A stretch of DNA of 64,000 nucleotides from Hamadaea sp. (GTDB taxonomy: Bacteria; Actinomycetota; Actinomycetes; Mycobacteriales; Micromonosporaceae): NCBI RefSeq assembly GCF_013362815.1, contig NZ_JABFVK010000061.1:1-64000 (forward strand). The letters are read 5' to 3'. This document shows positions 50,999 to 59,463 of the stretch, in pieces (position 1 is the first letter of the stretch; the number at the start of each line of letters is the position of its first letter). Made by a program: the position numbers and the translations under genes. The notes beneath the pieces are model-generated. The model searched no databases. It was not told the DNA's origin and saw only the letters and a program-made list of their open reading frames with translations.

Positions 50999-52684
50999 AT
51001 GGCGACCGATAATGCCGTGACTGCCAAACCCGCCGTCCGGCGGAAGCGCGGCGAGGGACAGTGGGCGCTGGGCCACCGCGAGCCGCTGAACCCCAACGAG
51101 CGGACCAAGAAGGACGACAACCCGCTCAACGTCCGGGCCCGGATCGAGTCGATCTACGCCCACCGCGGATTCGACAGCATCGACCCCGCCGACCTGCGCG
51201 GCCGGTTCCGTTGGTGGGGCCTGTACACCCAGCGTAAGCCCGGTATCGACGGCGGTCGCACGGCGATCCTCGAGCCGCACGAGCTGGACGACGAGTACTT
51301 CATGCTCCGCGTACGCATCGACGGCGGCCAGCTGAGCCTGGCGCAGTTGCGGGTGCTCGCCGAGATCTCGACCCGGTACGCCCGGGACACCGCCGACATC
51401 ACCGACCGCCAGAACATCCAGTACCACTGGATCCGCATCGAGGACATGCCCGCGATCTGGCAGCAGCTCGAAGCGGTCGGCCTGTCCACCACCGAGGCCT
51501 GCGGCGACACCCCGCGAGTCGTGCTCGGCAGCCCGGTCGCCGGGGTCAGCGCGGACGAACTGGTCGACGCCACGCCCGCGATCGACGAGATCGTCGGCAA
51601 GTATGTGGGCGACCCGGCGCTCGCCAATCTGCCCCGCAAGTTCAAGACGGTGGTCTCCTGGCTGCCGGACGTCCCGTACGAGGCCAACGACGTCTCGTTC
51701 CTCGGTGTGGTGCACCCCGAGCACGGTCCGGGCTTCGATCTGTGGGTCGGCGGCGGCCTGTCCACCAACCCGATGCTCGCCCAGCGGCTCGGCGCCTGGA
51801 TTCCGCTCGCCGAGATCCCCGAGGTCTGGAAGGGCGTCGTCGAGGTCTTCCGCGACTACGGCTACCGGCGGCTGCGGAACCGCGCCCGGCTGAAGTACCT
51901 GCTCGCCGACTGGGGCGCGGCCAAGTTCCGCCAGATCCTCGAGGACGAGTTCCTCGGGCGCAAGCTCGTCGACGGTCCGGCTCCGGAGCTGCCGGCCCAG
52001 CCGATCGACCACATGGGCGCGCATCCGCAGCGCGACGGCTCGTTCTACGTCGGCGCCTCGCCGCTCGTAGGCCGTGTCTCCGGGCCCATGCTCCACTCGC
52101 TCGCCGACGTGGCCGAGGCTCATGGATCGGCACGGGTACGCCTGACGCCCCACCAGAAGCTGCTGGTCCTCGACGTGGCGCCCGATCGGGTGGAGTCCCT
52201 CGCCGACGCCCTCGAAGGCATCGGGCTGCAGGCGCGTCCGTCGCAGATCCGGCGATCGACGATGGCGTGCACCGGCATCGAGTACTGCAAGCTCGCCATC
52301 GTGGAGACCAAGGCGACGGCGGCAGCGGTCGTGCACCACATCGAGTCCACCGGCCTCGACCTGCCGATCAGCGTCAACGTCAACGGCTGCCCCAACGCCT
52401 GCGCGCGTACGCAGGTCGCCGACATCGGGCTCAAGGGTCAGCTCGTCCCCGGCCCGGACGGCGAGCTGGTCGAGGGCTTCCAGGTGCACCTGGGCGGCGG
52501 CCTGACGTTGGCCAAGGGCCAGCAGTCGGGGTTCGGCCGGAAGCTGCGCGGCCTCAAGACCACGAGCGCCGAGCTGCCGTCCTATGTGGAGCGGCTCAGC
52601 CGGGCGTACCTGGACGGGCGTAAGGACGCGGACGAGCCGTTCGCGGAATGGGTCCAGCGGGCGGATGAAGATGTCCTCCGGTGA
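50999..52684 (+). CDS. sir: Ferredoxin-dependent assimilatory sulfite reductase
   Basis: A 561-residue siroheme and [4Fe-4S] enzyme that reduces sulfite to sulfide with six electrons. The cluster and siroheme cysteines are Cys424 and Cys430 (ACTGIEYCK) and Cys464 and Cys468 (NGCPNACAR). The duplicated ferrodoxin-like halves are recognisable, and IEPHELDDEYFM with RQNIQYHWIR occurs in the first half. The family also includes NirA nitrite reductases; the cysH neighbour supports sulfite. ATG 50999 follows AGGAGG with eight bases spacing. It is the first enzyme gene of the operon sir-zinc ribbon-cysH-chelatase. Confidence 0.95.
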   Translation: MATDNAVTAKPAVRRKRGEGQWALGHREPLNPNERTKKDDNPLNVRARIESIYAHRGFDSIDPADLRGRFRWWGLYTQRKPGIDGGRTAILEPHELDDEYFMLRVRIDGGQLSLAQLRVLAEISTRYARDTADITDRQNIQYHWIRIEDMPAIWQQLEAVGLSTTEACGDTPRVVLGSPVAGVSADELVDATPAIDEIVGKYVGDPALANLPRKFKTVVSWLPDVPYEANDVSFLGVVHPEHGPGFDLWVGGGLSTNPMLAQRLGAWIPLAEIPEVWKGVVEVFRDYGYRRLRNRARLKYLLADWGAAKFRQILEDEFLGRKLVDGPAPELPAQPIDHMGAHPQRDGSFYVGASPLVGRVSGPMLHSLADVAEAHGSARVRLTPHQKLLVLDVAPDRVESLADALEGIGLQARPSQIRRSTMACTGIEYCKLAIVETKATAAAVVHHIESTGLDLPISVNVNGCPNACARTQVADIGLKGQLVPGPDGELVEGFQVHLGGGLTLAKGQQSGFGRKLRGLKTTSAELPSYVERLSRAYLDGRKDADEPFAEWVQRADEDVLR

Positions 52685-52856
52685 TCGGGCGTTCCCCAGC
52701 TACTGCCCCTATTGCGGGGACGAGGACCTGCGTCCCCATTCCGATGTCCACGGCACCTGGGAGTGCCGGTCCTGCACCAGAGTCTTCTCGCTGAAATTCC
52801 TCGGCCTACTCAGTCACCCCTCGGAGGTCCGAAGTGAGCAGCACGCGAACCGTTGA
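52671..52856 (+). CDS. Small zinc-ribbon protein of the sulfur operon
   Basis: A 61-residue protein with two CxxC knuckles, CPYCG and CRSC, separated by 17 residues, forming a rubredoxin-like or zinc-ribbon fold. It overlaps the end of sir and the start of cysH in a different frame. A small protein of this kind stands between the sulfite reductase and cysH genes in Streptomyces too. It may be an electron carrier or a redox partner. ATG 52671 or 52665 could be the start. Confidence 0.8.
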   Translation: MSSGDRAFPSYCPYCGDEDLRPHSDVHGTWECRSCTRVFSLKFLGLLSHPSEVRSEQHANR

Positions 52857-53580
52857 CGAACTAGTCGAACTGTCCGTCCGCGCCGGCAAGGCGCTCGAAG
52901 GCAAGCCCGCCGAAGAGATCATCGCCTGGGCGGTGGAGACCTTCGGCGACCGCTTCGCCGTGACCAGCTCGATGGCCGACGCCGTCGTGGCCCACCTGGC
53001 CTCCCGGGTCGCCCCCGGCATCGACGTCGTCTTCCTCGACACCGGCCTGCACTTCGCCGAGACCCTGCGCGTACGCGACACCGTGGCGCGCACGATCCCG
53101 GTGACGATCCGGTCGGTGCGGCCGGAGTTGACGCTGGCCGAGCAGGACGCCGAATACGGCCCCCGGTTGTACGCCCGCGACCCGGACCTGTGCTGCTCGC
53201 TGCGCAAGGTGCAGCCGTTGGAGAAGGTGCTCGCCGAGTACGACGCCTGGGCCGCCGGGCTGCGCCGCGACGAGTCGCCCACCCGGGCGAAGACCCCGGT
53301 CGTGCACTTCGAGTACGCCCGCAACAAGGTCAAGGTGAACCCGATCGCGGCGTGGACCGACGAGGACGTCAACGCGTACATCGAGCGCTATGACATCCCC
53401 GTGAACCAGTTGCTCAGCAACGGTTACGGCTCGGTCGGCTGCTGGCCCTGCACTCGGCGTACGGCGGCGGGGGAGGACCCGCGAGCCGGGCGCTGGGCGA
53501 TGTTCGACAAGACCGAGTGCGGTCTCCATACGCCGGGGAGCCTCTTGGGCGAGCCGCAAGAAGTGCAGTCAGTGTCCTGA
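52834..53580 (+). CDS. cysH: Phosphoadenylyl/adenylyl-sulfate reductase
   Basis: A 248-residue thioredoxin-dependent reductase that turns APS or PAPS into sulfite. The paired cysteines Cys120-Cys121 (DLCCSLRK) and Cys203/Cys206 (GCWPC) bind a [4Fe-4S] cluster, which marks the APS-using type. The catalytic cysteine is in KTECGLH (Cys229). The P-loop-like SSMADA is at 45-50. GTG 52834 follows GGAGG and overlaps the zinc-ribbon gene. The stop shares its last base with the start of the chelatase gene. Confidence 0.95.
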   Translation: MSSTRTVDELVELSVRAGKALEGKPAEEIIAWAVETFGDRFAVTSSMADAVVAHLASRVAPGIDVVFLDTGLHFAETLRVRDTVARTIPVTIRSVRPELTLAEQDAEYGPRLYARDPDLCCSLRKVQPLEKVLAEYDAWAAGLRRDESPTRAKTPVVHFEYARNKVKVNPIAAWTDEDVNAYIERYDIPVNQLLSNGYGSVGCWPCTRRTAAGEDPRAGRWAMFDKTECGLHTPGSLLGEPQEVQSVS

Positions 53581-54305
53581 TGACGCCGTTGCTGCTGGTC
53601 GCGCACGGTTCCCGGGATCCGCGCGCCAACGCCACGACCCGAGCCCTGGCGAGGGTCGTGGCGGCGGCGCGGCCCGGCCTCGACGTCCGGGTCTCCTTCC
53701 TGGAACTCGCCCAACCCAGTCCGGCCACCGTGCTCACCGCCTTGGACGAGTGCGCCGTCGTCGTGCCGTTGCTGCTGACCAACGCGTACCACGGGCGGAT
53801 CGACCTGCCGGCCCAAGTCGCCGGGTTCGACGTCGCGGTCGCCACCCCGTTGGGCGGAGTGTCCGATCATCTGCTCGCCGGGCTGCGCAAACGGCTCGAC
53901 GCGGCGATCGGCCGCGACGCCTATGACGGCCTGGTCCTTGCCGCCGCCGGTACGCGCATGGCCGAAGCCCGGGTGGTCGTCCACCAGACCGGTGATGCCC
54001 TGAGCGCTGCTTTAGGCGTACCAGTGGAAGTGGCTTATGCCGCCGGCGCGACCCCTTCGGGCGGTGAGGCGGTCGCGGCCTTGCAGGCTCGTGGCGCGCG
54101 GAGAGTGGCCGTGGCGAGCTACTTCCTGGCCTGCGGACGCCTTTTCGACCTGGTCACAGACAGTGCGGTACGCGCGGGCGCGGTGGCCGTGGCCGAACCG
54201 CTCGGCGCGTCGTGGGACCTGGCGCGGCTGATCCTGGACCGCTACGAGTGCGTGAGCACCAGCTTGCCGAAGACGTCGCCGGTGGCGAGCTTCTCGAACG
54301 CCTGA
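53580..54305 (+). CDS. CbiX/SirB-like chelatase
   Basis: A 241-residue protein of two related halves, of the CbiX/SirB type. Each half has the LLLVAHGSRDP-like strand (LVLAAAGTRMAEA in the second). The histidine at residue 9 would hold metal. Family members insert Fe or Co into sirohydrochlorin, so it may supply siroheme for the sulfite reductase in the same operon. ATG 53580 overlaps the cysH stop by one base. The last 64 bases overlap the convergent MDR gene. Confidence 0.88.
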   Translation: MTPLLLVAHGSRDPRANATTRALARVVAAARPGLDVRVSFLELAQPSPATVLTALDECAVVVPLLLTNAYHGRIDLPAQVAGFDVAVATPLGGVSDHLLAGLRKRLDAAIGRDAYDGLVLAAAGTRMAEARVVVHQTGDALSAALGVPVEVAYAAGATPSGGEAVAALQARGARRVAVASYFLACGRLFDLVTDSAVRAGAVAVAEPLGASWDLARLILDRYECVSTSLPKTSPVASFSNA

Positions 54306-55189
54306 CGCACGTCGGCGAAGGGAAGGACCTCGTCGATCACCGGTTTCACCTGGCCGGTGGCGACCAGCTCGATCAGGGCCCTGAGCTCGCCGGCGGTGCC
54401 CATGCTGGAGCCGAGGATCTGCAGTTCCATCATGAACACCCGGGCCAGGAGCAACTCCGCGCTGCGGCCGGAGGTGGAGCCGGAGACGACGATCCGGGCG
54501 CCGGGCGCGGCACACTTCAGCGAATGGTCGAAGGTGGCCGGGCCGACGGTTTCGATCACGACGTCCACCCGCTCGGGCAGCCGCGCGCCGGATTCGACGG
54601 CGATCGCGCCGAGAGCGGCGATCTTCTCGCGCTTCGCGGCGTCGCGGCTGGTGGCGTAGACGCGTTTGCCCATCGCGTGGGCGAGGACGACGGCAGCCGT
54701 CGCGACTCCGCCGCCCGCGCCCTGGACCAGCACCGACTCGGCCTCCTGGACGCGTCCCTTCGTCGTCAGCATCCGGTACGCCGTGAGCCACGCCGTCGGC
54801 AGCGCAGCAGCGTCCTCAGTGGATACTCCGGCGGGCAACGGCAGCAGGTTCTCGGCGGGAACCGTCACGTAGTCGGCGAGCGTCCCCTGATGCTTCTCGC
54901 TCAGCAGCGAGAAGCCACGGGGATCCTTGGCGTCCGGGATCACCGCGTGCACCAGTACGCGCGTCCCGTCTTCGCGTACGGCGACCGCGTCGCAGCCGAG
55001 GATCATCGGCAGCTGCGCCTCGGACAGGCCGACTCCGCGCAGCGACCAGATGTCGTGGTGGTTGAGGGCGCTCGCGACGACCTTGACGACTTCCCACCCC
55101 GGTTGCGGCTGCGGCTCGGGGCGCTCTCCGATCGCGAGACCGTCGAGCGGCGCGTTCGGGTGGATGGACTGGGCGAAGACGGCGCGCAT
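54242..55189 (-). CDS. MDR-superfamily quinone/zinc-type oxidoreductase
   Basis: A 315-residue medium-chain dehydrogenase/reductase. The GroES-like domain (1-120) has LNHHDIWSLRG and GCDAVAV, and the Rossmann domain has the NADPH motif GAGGGVATAAV. The structural zinc cysteines of alcohol dehydrogenases are missing, which suggests a quinone oxidoreductase-type enzyme. The substrate is unknown. ATG 55189 lies seven bases after TAGGTT (55202-55197), so it is probably leaderless. TTG 55198 is the alternative. Confidence 0.88.
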   Translation of the reverse strand: MRAVFAQSIHPNAPLDGLAIGERPEPQPQPGWEVVKVVASALNHHDIWSLRGVGLSEAQLPMILGCDAVAVREDGTRVLVHAVIPDAKDPRGFSLLSEKHQGTLADYVTVPAENLLPLPAGVSTEDAAALPTAWLTAYRMLTTKGRVQEAESVLVQGAGGGVATAAVVLAHAMGKRVYATSRDAAKREKIAALGAIAVESGARLPERVDVVIETVGPATFDHSLKCAAPGARIVVSGSTSGRSAELLLARVFMMELQILGSSMGTAGELRALIELVATGQVKPVIDEVLPFADVRQAFEKLATGDVFGKLVLTHS

Positions 55190-55223
55190 GGGTCTCAACC
55201 TACCCGTTGGTAGCTACCTCTTC

Positions 55224-55290
55224 CGTGCTGGATCAGGGTTCTGGGTCGAATCATGGCGCAAGATTCGACCCAGAACCCTGATCCAGCACG
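55224..55290. repeat. Intergenic palindrome, family C, copy 3
   Basis: A 29-base arm at 55224-55252 (CGTGCTGGATCAGGGTTCTG onward) pairs perfectly with 55262-55290 around a 9-base loop. It is the most regular copy of family C. It lies 11 bases after the malic-enzyme stop and about 35 bases upstream of the MDR start. Confidence 0.88.
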
Positions 55291-55301
55291 CGGGAAGGGC
55301 G

Positions 55302-56441
55302 TCAGGCGGCGGCGATGACGGCGGCCGCGACGGCGGGAGCCACCCGCGGATCCAGCGGACTCGGCACGATCTGGTCGGCCCGCAGGTCGTCGGCGACGAT
55401 CCCGGCGATGGCGTCGGCCGCGGCCAGCTTCATGGCCTCGGTGATCCGCTGCGCCCCGGAGTCGAGCGCGCCCCGGAAGATCCCGGGGAACGCCAGCACG
55501 TTGTTGATCTGGTTGGGGAAATCGCTGCGGCCGGTCGCGACGACGGCGGCGTACTTGCCCGCGATGGCGGGCGGCACCTCCGGGGTCGGGTTGGCCAGCG
55601 CGAAGATCATCGAGTCGGGGGCCATCGCGGCGACGGCCGACTCGGCGATCTGCCCGCCGGACACCCCGATCAGCACGTCCGCCCCGGCGAGGGCGGCCTC
55701 GATGCCGTTGGCGACGTGGCGAGCGTTGGTGATCGCGGCCAGCCCCGCCTTCTCCGAGCCCAGCGCGAGGTCGGGGCGGCTCGCGTACAGGGTGCCCTTG
55801 GAGTCGCAGACGATCACCCGGCCGGCGTCGACCCCGCCTGCGATCAGCATCTTCGTTACCGCGATGCCGGCGGCGCCCGCCCCGGAGACGGCGACGCGGA
55901 GGTCACCGAGGTCGCGGCCGAGCAGCCGGGCCGCGTTGCGCAGAGCGGCCAGCACCACGATGGCGGTGCCGTGCTGATCGTCGTGGAAGACCGGGATCGG
56001 CAGCTCGGCGTCGAGGCGTCGCTCGATCTCGAAGCAGCGCGGCGCGGCGATGTCCTCCAGGTTGATGCCGCCGAACGAGGGCGCGAGCGCCTTGACGACC
56101 GCGATGATCTCCTCGGTGTCCTGGGTGTCGAGGCACACCGGCACCGCGTCCACCCCGCCGAACTGCTTGAACAGGACGGCCTTGCCCTCCATGACGGGCA
56201 TCGCCGCGCGCGGGCCGATGTTGCCGAGGCCGAGGACCGCCGATCCGTCGGTCACCACCGCTACGGTGTGGCCGACCCAGGTGAGCTCCCGGGTCAGGGC
56301 CGGGTCGGCGGCGATCGCCTCGCACACCTGAGCCACGCCGGGGGTGTAGGCCAGGGAGAGGTCCTCCCGGCTGGAAAGCGGAACGGTGCTCGCCACGGCC
56401 ATTTTGCCGCCGCGGTGCCGGGCGAAGACGGGATCTTCCAC
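55302..56441 (-). CDS. NAD-dependent malic enzyme
   Basis: A 379-residue malic enzyme of the small bacterial type, which oxidatively decarboxylates malate to pyruvate. Family motifs include LAYTPGVAQVCEAI, VTDGSAVLGLGNIGP, the metal-site EDIAAPRCFEIE, DDQHGTAIV and the Rossmann signature GAGAAGIAV. GTG 56441 follows GGGAG. It links the TCA cycle to pyruvate, near kgd in the same window. The 183 bases between its start and the sodX stop contain no other recognised feature. Confidence 0.95.
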   Translation of the reverse strand: MEDPVFARHRGGKMAVASTVPLSSREDLSLAYTPGVAQVCEAIAADPALTRELTWVGHTVAVVTDGSAVLGLGNIGPRAAMPVMEGKAVLFKQFGGVDAVPVCLDTQDTEEIIAVVKALAPSFGGINLEDIAAPRCFEIERRLDAELPIPVFHDDQHGTAIVVLAALRNAARLLGRDLGDLRVAVSGAGAAGIAVTKMLIAGGVDAGRVIVCDSKGTLYASRPDLALGSEKAGLAAITNARHVANGIEAALAGADVLIGVSGGQIAESAVAAMAPDSMIFALANPTPEVPPAIAGKYAAVVATGRSDFPNQINNVLAFPGIFRGALDSGAQRITEAMKLAAADAIAGIVADDLRADQIVPSPLDPRVAPAVAAAVIAAA

Positions 56442-56624
56442 GATTGGGCTCCCAGAGAGAACTTCACAATGCCGGGCGGCGGTCGTCGAACGGGTGCACT
56501 GACCGGACTCGGCGGGCTACGAACGGGAGGTTACCCGAGGAAGGGGCGATCGGGGATGACCCGCACGCGTCGCGAACTGGGCAGTTTCCGAGGTGCCGGA
56601 GAGGCCGAGGGACGCCAGTGTAGT

Positions 56625-56942
56625 TCAGTGCCCCGGGCGGCCGACCAGTCGGGGCCGAGGCCAGTAGCGGGCGACGACCCGGGCCTCCACCAGGGCGACC
56701 CCGTACGCCCGCGAGTCGTCGGTGACGAAGGCGTTGTCACCCTCGATCCACCATCCGTCGCCCGCGCGGCGTACGGCGCGTTTGACGACCAGGCCGATGT
56801 CGGGGCGGGCCGGGAACCGGGCGACGACCACGTCACCGGGGCGTACGCCCCGCCCGCCCCGGCGGGCCAGAATCGCGTCCCCGGAGCGCAACGTGGGGGC
56901 CATCGAAGGGCCGGACACCAGCACCGGCCACCACCCGAACAC
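56625..56942 (-). CDS. sodX: S26-family signal peptidase, nickel SOD maturation protease
   Basis: A 105-residue peptidase of the S26 type. The catalytic Ser13 is in SGPSMAPTL and the general base Lys54 is in LVVKRAV, followed by GWWIEGDN. It lacks a clear N-terminal membrane helix. Small S26 proteases adjacent to sodN remove the SodN propeptide to free the histidine that binds nickel. It is divergent from sodN with 87 bases between starts. GTG 56942 is the first plausible start; GGAAGG lies about 15 bases upstream. Confidence 0.88.
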   Translation of the reverse strand: MFGWWPVLVSGPSMAPTLRSGDAILARRGGRGVRPGDVVVARFPARPDIGLVVKRAVRRAGDGWWIEGDNAFVTDDSRAYGVALVEARVVARYWPRPRLVGRPGH

Positions 56943-57029
56943 GCCACGCCACCGCCTTCCACCGTGTTTGAATCCGAGAGTAGGGTCAAGATTGCAACGC
57001 AAGCTGCACAGACCTATCTGGAGGATCTC

Positions 57030-57440
57030 ATGCGCTTCCGCATGCCGCGTTTCCTCACGCCGGCCACCGTCGCCAGCGCCCACTGCGACCTGCCGTGCGG
57101 CGTGTACGACCCGGCTCAGGCCCGCATCGAGGCGGAGTCCGTCAAGGCGATCTGCGAGAAGTATCAGGGCAACACCGATCCGGAGTTCCGGACCCGGGCG
57201 CTGATCATCAAGGAGCAGCGCGCCGAGCTGGTGAAGCACCACCTGTGGGTGCTGTGGACCGACTACTTCAAGGCTCCGCACTTCGAGAAGTACCCGCAGC
57301 TGCACCAGCTCTTCAACGAGGCCACCAAGCTGGCCGGGGCGAGCGGCGCGAAGGGCTCGGCCGACCCGGCCACGGCCGAGCAGCTCCTGGCGAAGATCGA
57401 GGAGATCTCGAAGATCTTCTGGGAGACCAAGCAGGCCTGA
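57030..57440 (+). CDS. sodN: Nickel superoxide dismutase
   Basis: A 136-residue nickel-dependent superoxide dismutase. The first 17 residues (MRFRMPRFLTPATVASA) are a propeptide, and the mature protein begins HCDLPCG, which forms the nickel hook through His1, Cys2 and Cys6. The remainder is a four-helix bundle with KHHLWVLWTDYFKAPHFEKY. ATG 57030 follows GGAGG. The product is a cytoplasmic hexamer in the family. It depends on the divergent sodX protease. A terminator hairpin follows. Confidence 0.96.
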   Translation: MRFRMPRFLTPATVASAHCDLPCGVYDPAQARIEAESVKAICEKYQGNTDPEFRTRALIIKEQRAELVKHHLWVLWTDYFKAPHFEKYPQLHQLFNEATKLAGASGAKGSADPATAEQLLAKIEEISKIFWETKQA

Positions 57441-57452
57441 TCGACAGCGGGG

Positions 57453-57483
57453 GCGGGTGGTCGTGGAATACACGGCCACCCGC
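57453..57483 (+). terminator. Terminator of sodN
   Basis: GCGGGTGGTCGTG (57453-57465) pairs with CACGGCCACCCGC (57471-57483) with one G-U pair and a 5-base loop, followed by TTTC. It lies 13 bases after the sodN stop. Confidence 0.75.
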
Positions 57484-57517
57484 TTTCGGCTAAAGTCCCT
57501 CCCCGGGGGGAGGCTCC

Positions 57518-57928
57518 TTGCCGCTGAGCGACGCATACGACGAGACGAACGTCCATGACGACGTCGTCACCCTTGTGGTGCCCGCCGACGGCGGCTACCT
57601 CAGCGTTCTGCGTACGGCCACGGCCGGGCTCGCCGCACGCCTCCACTACACCCTCGAACGCATCGAGGACCTCCGCATCGCCGTCGACGAGGCGTGCGCG
57701 ATGCTGCTGGTGATCACGCCGCCCGACGCCGAGCTGACGTGCCGGTTCGAGATCGGCGCGGAGCAGCTGGTGATCTCCATCGCCGCCCCCGTCAAGGACG
57801 GCGCCCGGCTGCCCAGCCCGACGAGCTGGCCGTGGCACGTGCTGACCTCGCTGACCGCGCAGGCCACCGCCGAGCTGGCGGCGAACGAGGCGACCATCCG
57901 CATGGTCAGCCAGCGCTTCAGCGGCTGA
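57518..57928 (+). CDS. RsbW-like anti-sigma ATPase
   Basis: A 136-residue GHKL-fold protein of the RsbW/SpoIIAB type. The N-box region reads IEDLRIAVDEACAMLLV, and the usual G-boxes are weak. These proteins bind a sigma-B-family factor and phosphorylate an anti-anti-sigma factor. No sigma factor or anti-anti-sigma gene lies beside it, so it is an orphan. The TTG start has the strong Shine-Dalgarno GGGGGGAGG. It could also be an ATPase without anti-sigma function. Confidence 0.8.
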   Translation: MPLSDAYDETNVHDDVVTLVVPADGGYLSVLRTATAGLAARLHYTLERIEDLRIAVDEACAMLLVITPPDAELTCRFEIGAEQLVISIAAPVKDGARLPSPTSWPWHVLTSLTAQATAELAANEATIRMVSQRFSG

Positions 57929-57940
57929 CCCGAACGCGGG

Positions 57941-58363
57941 CTACAGGGACAGGCCCGCCTCGCCGACCGCGCGGTTGGTCGGCGGCGAGACCAGCGCGGC
58001 GATCGTCGCCAGGCAGATCAGCCCGACGATCACCCCGAGCCAGGCGAGTTCGCCGACGATCATGTAGTACGCCGGAGCGAGGAAGGTCAGGTCCAGCGCG
58101 ACGGCGATGTCCCGGGCCCAGCGGCGGTGCTTGCCGACCGATCGGGCCAGCAGCGCCAGCAACGCGCCGATGAGCACGGCGACGCCGGTCACACCCCACG
58201 CGAGCCGCTGACTCGCTCCGCCGACGGTGAGGTCTTCGTAGACCAGGAAGATCGTGATCGCGGCGGCGGCGATCGCCTGCGCGGACAGCAGCGCGACCGC
58301 GGCACGCACGGTCGGCGGCGTCGCGGTGGGCGTACCCGTGTCGGTGACGGCCGGTGTGGTCAT
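57941..58363 (-). CDS. Four-helix membrane protein (Rv3217c-like)
   Basis: A 140-residue inner-membrane protein. After a proline- and threonine-rich start of about 20 residues come four hydrophobic segments (AAVALLSAQAIAAAAITIFL, GVAVLIGALLALLA, AVALDLTFLAPAYYMIV, AWLGVIVGLICLATIAAL). The position next to the DAG-kinase-like gene matches Rv3217c beside Rv3218 in M. tuberculosis. Function unknown. The ATG lies seven bases after TACGCT (58376-58371), so it is probably leaderless. Confidence 0.78.
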   Translation of the reverse strand: MTTPAVTDTGTPTATPPTVRAAVALLSAQAIAAAAITIFLVYEDLTVGGASQRLAWGVTGVAVLIGALLALLARSVGKHRRWARDIAVALDLTFLAPAYYMIVGELAWLGVIVGLICLATIAALVSPPTNRAVGEAGLSL

Positions 58364-58396
58364 GGCCTCAAGCGTAGGCCCGGTAGATTGCGCCCC

Positions 58397-59311
58397 ATGC
58401 GGGCCCTCCTCATCGTCAACCCGAAGGCGACCACCACCAGCGCGCGCAGCCGCGACGTCATCCACGGTGCGCTCCGTAGCGAGCTCGAGCTGGAGCTGGG
58501 CTACACCCGGCGGCGCGGGCACGCCGGGCACCTCGCGCAGCAGGCCGCGGAGGCGGGGATCGAGCTGGTCGTGGCGCTCGGTGGCGACGGGACCGTGAAC
58601 GAGGTGGTCAACGGCCTCATGGCCGGGCCGCCGGAGAAGCGGCCGGCGCTCGCGGTGGTGCCGGGTGGGTCCACCAACGTCTTCGTACGCGCGCTGGGCC
58701 TCCCGCGGGAGTGGTCCGAGGCGACGGGAGTGCTGCTGCAGGCGCTCCGAGAGGGCCGCAGCCGGACGATCGGGCTCGGACTGGCCGACGACCGGTACTT
58801 CACCTTCTGCGCGGGTCTGGGGCTCGATGCGGCCGTCACCCGCCGGGTGGAGCGGGCGCGCCGCAAGGGCCGCCGTTCGACTCCCGGGCTCTATCTGCGC
58901 TCGACCCTCGGGGAGTACTTCCTCGAACGGCATCCGGCCGAGCTGACGCTGGAGTTGCCCGGCGAGCCCGACGAGGGGCGCCTCGCCTCGATCATCGTGC
59001 AGAACACCGCGCCGTGGACCTTCCTGGGGGATCGGCCGGTGCATCCGAACCCGGACGCCTCCTTCGATCTCGGGCTCGACGTGATGGCGCTGCGCGTCCT
59101 GCGGGTGCCGTCGACCGTGCGTACCGTGGCGCAGATTCTGGCCACCGACGGCGAGCCGCGCGGCCGGCAGGTCCTCCGTCATCACGACCTCGCCGGGTTC
59201 ACCGTCACTTCCGGTACGCCCCAGGCGTTTCAACTTGACGGGGACTACCTCGGAGAACGCGAGCAAGTCCGGTTCACCGCGGTGCCGGATGCGCTTCGAG
59301 TTGTCTGCTGA
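58397..59311 (+). CDS. Diacylglycerol-kinase-family lipid kinase
   Basis: A 304-residue cytoplasmic lipid kinase. The nucleotide-binding GGDGTVNE is at 62-69, and PGGSTNVFVRALGLP follows, as in DAGK and sphingosine kinases. The orthologue Rv3218 lies next to whiB1 in M. tuberculosis. The substrate could be diacylglycerol or another lipid. The ATG lies seven bases after TAGATT (58384-58389), so it is probably leaderless; the -10 regions of this gene and the divergent membrane protein are only about eight bases apart. Confidence 0.9.
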   Translation: MRALLIVNPKATTTSARSRDVIHGALRSELELELGYTRRRGHAGHLAQQAAEAGIELVVALGGDGTVNEVVNGLMAGPPEKRPALAVVPGGSTNVFVRALGLPREWSEATGVLLQALREGRSRTIGLGLADDRYFTFCAGLGLDAAVTRRVERARRKGRRSTPGLYLRSTLGEYFLERHPAELTLELPGEPDEGRLASIIVQNTAPWTFLGDRPVHPNPDASFDLGLDVMALRVLRVPSTVRTVAQILATDGEPRGRQVLRHHDLAGFTVTSGTPQAFQLDGDYLGEREQVRFTAVPDALRVVC

Positions 59312-59463
59312 CGGACACGTCGGTCGAAACGACCGTCGGTGGCAGTCCCACACATATGACACGAGTCGGAAATACTAGTAATGAGGCGCGGAGAGTACTA
59401 CATTCACAGATGACTGTCGTGCGCGGGGGTCAGGGTAACTCCTGGTGATCCGGACAAATGGGT

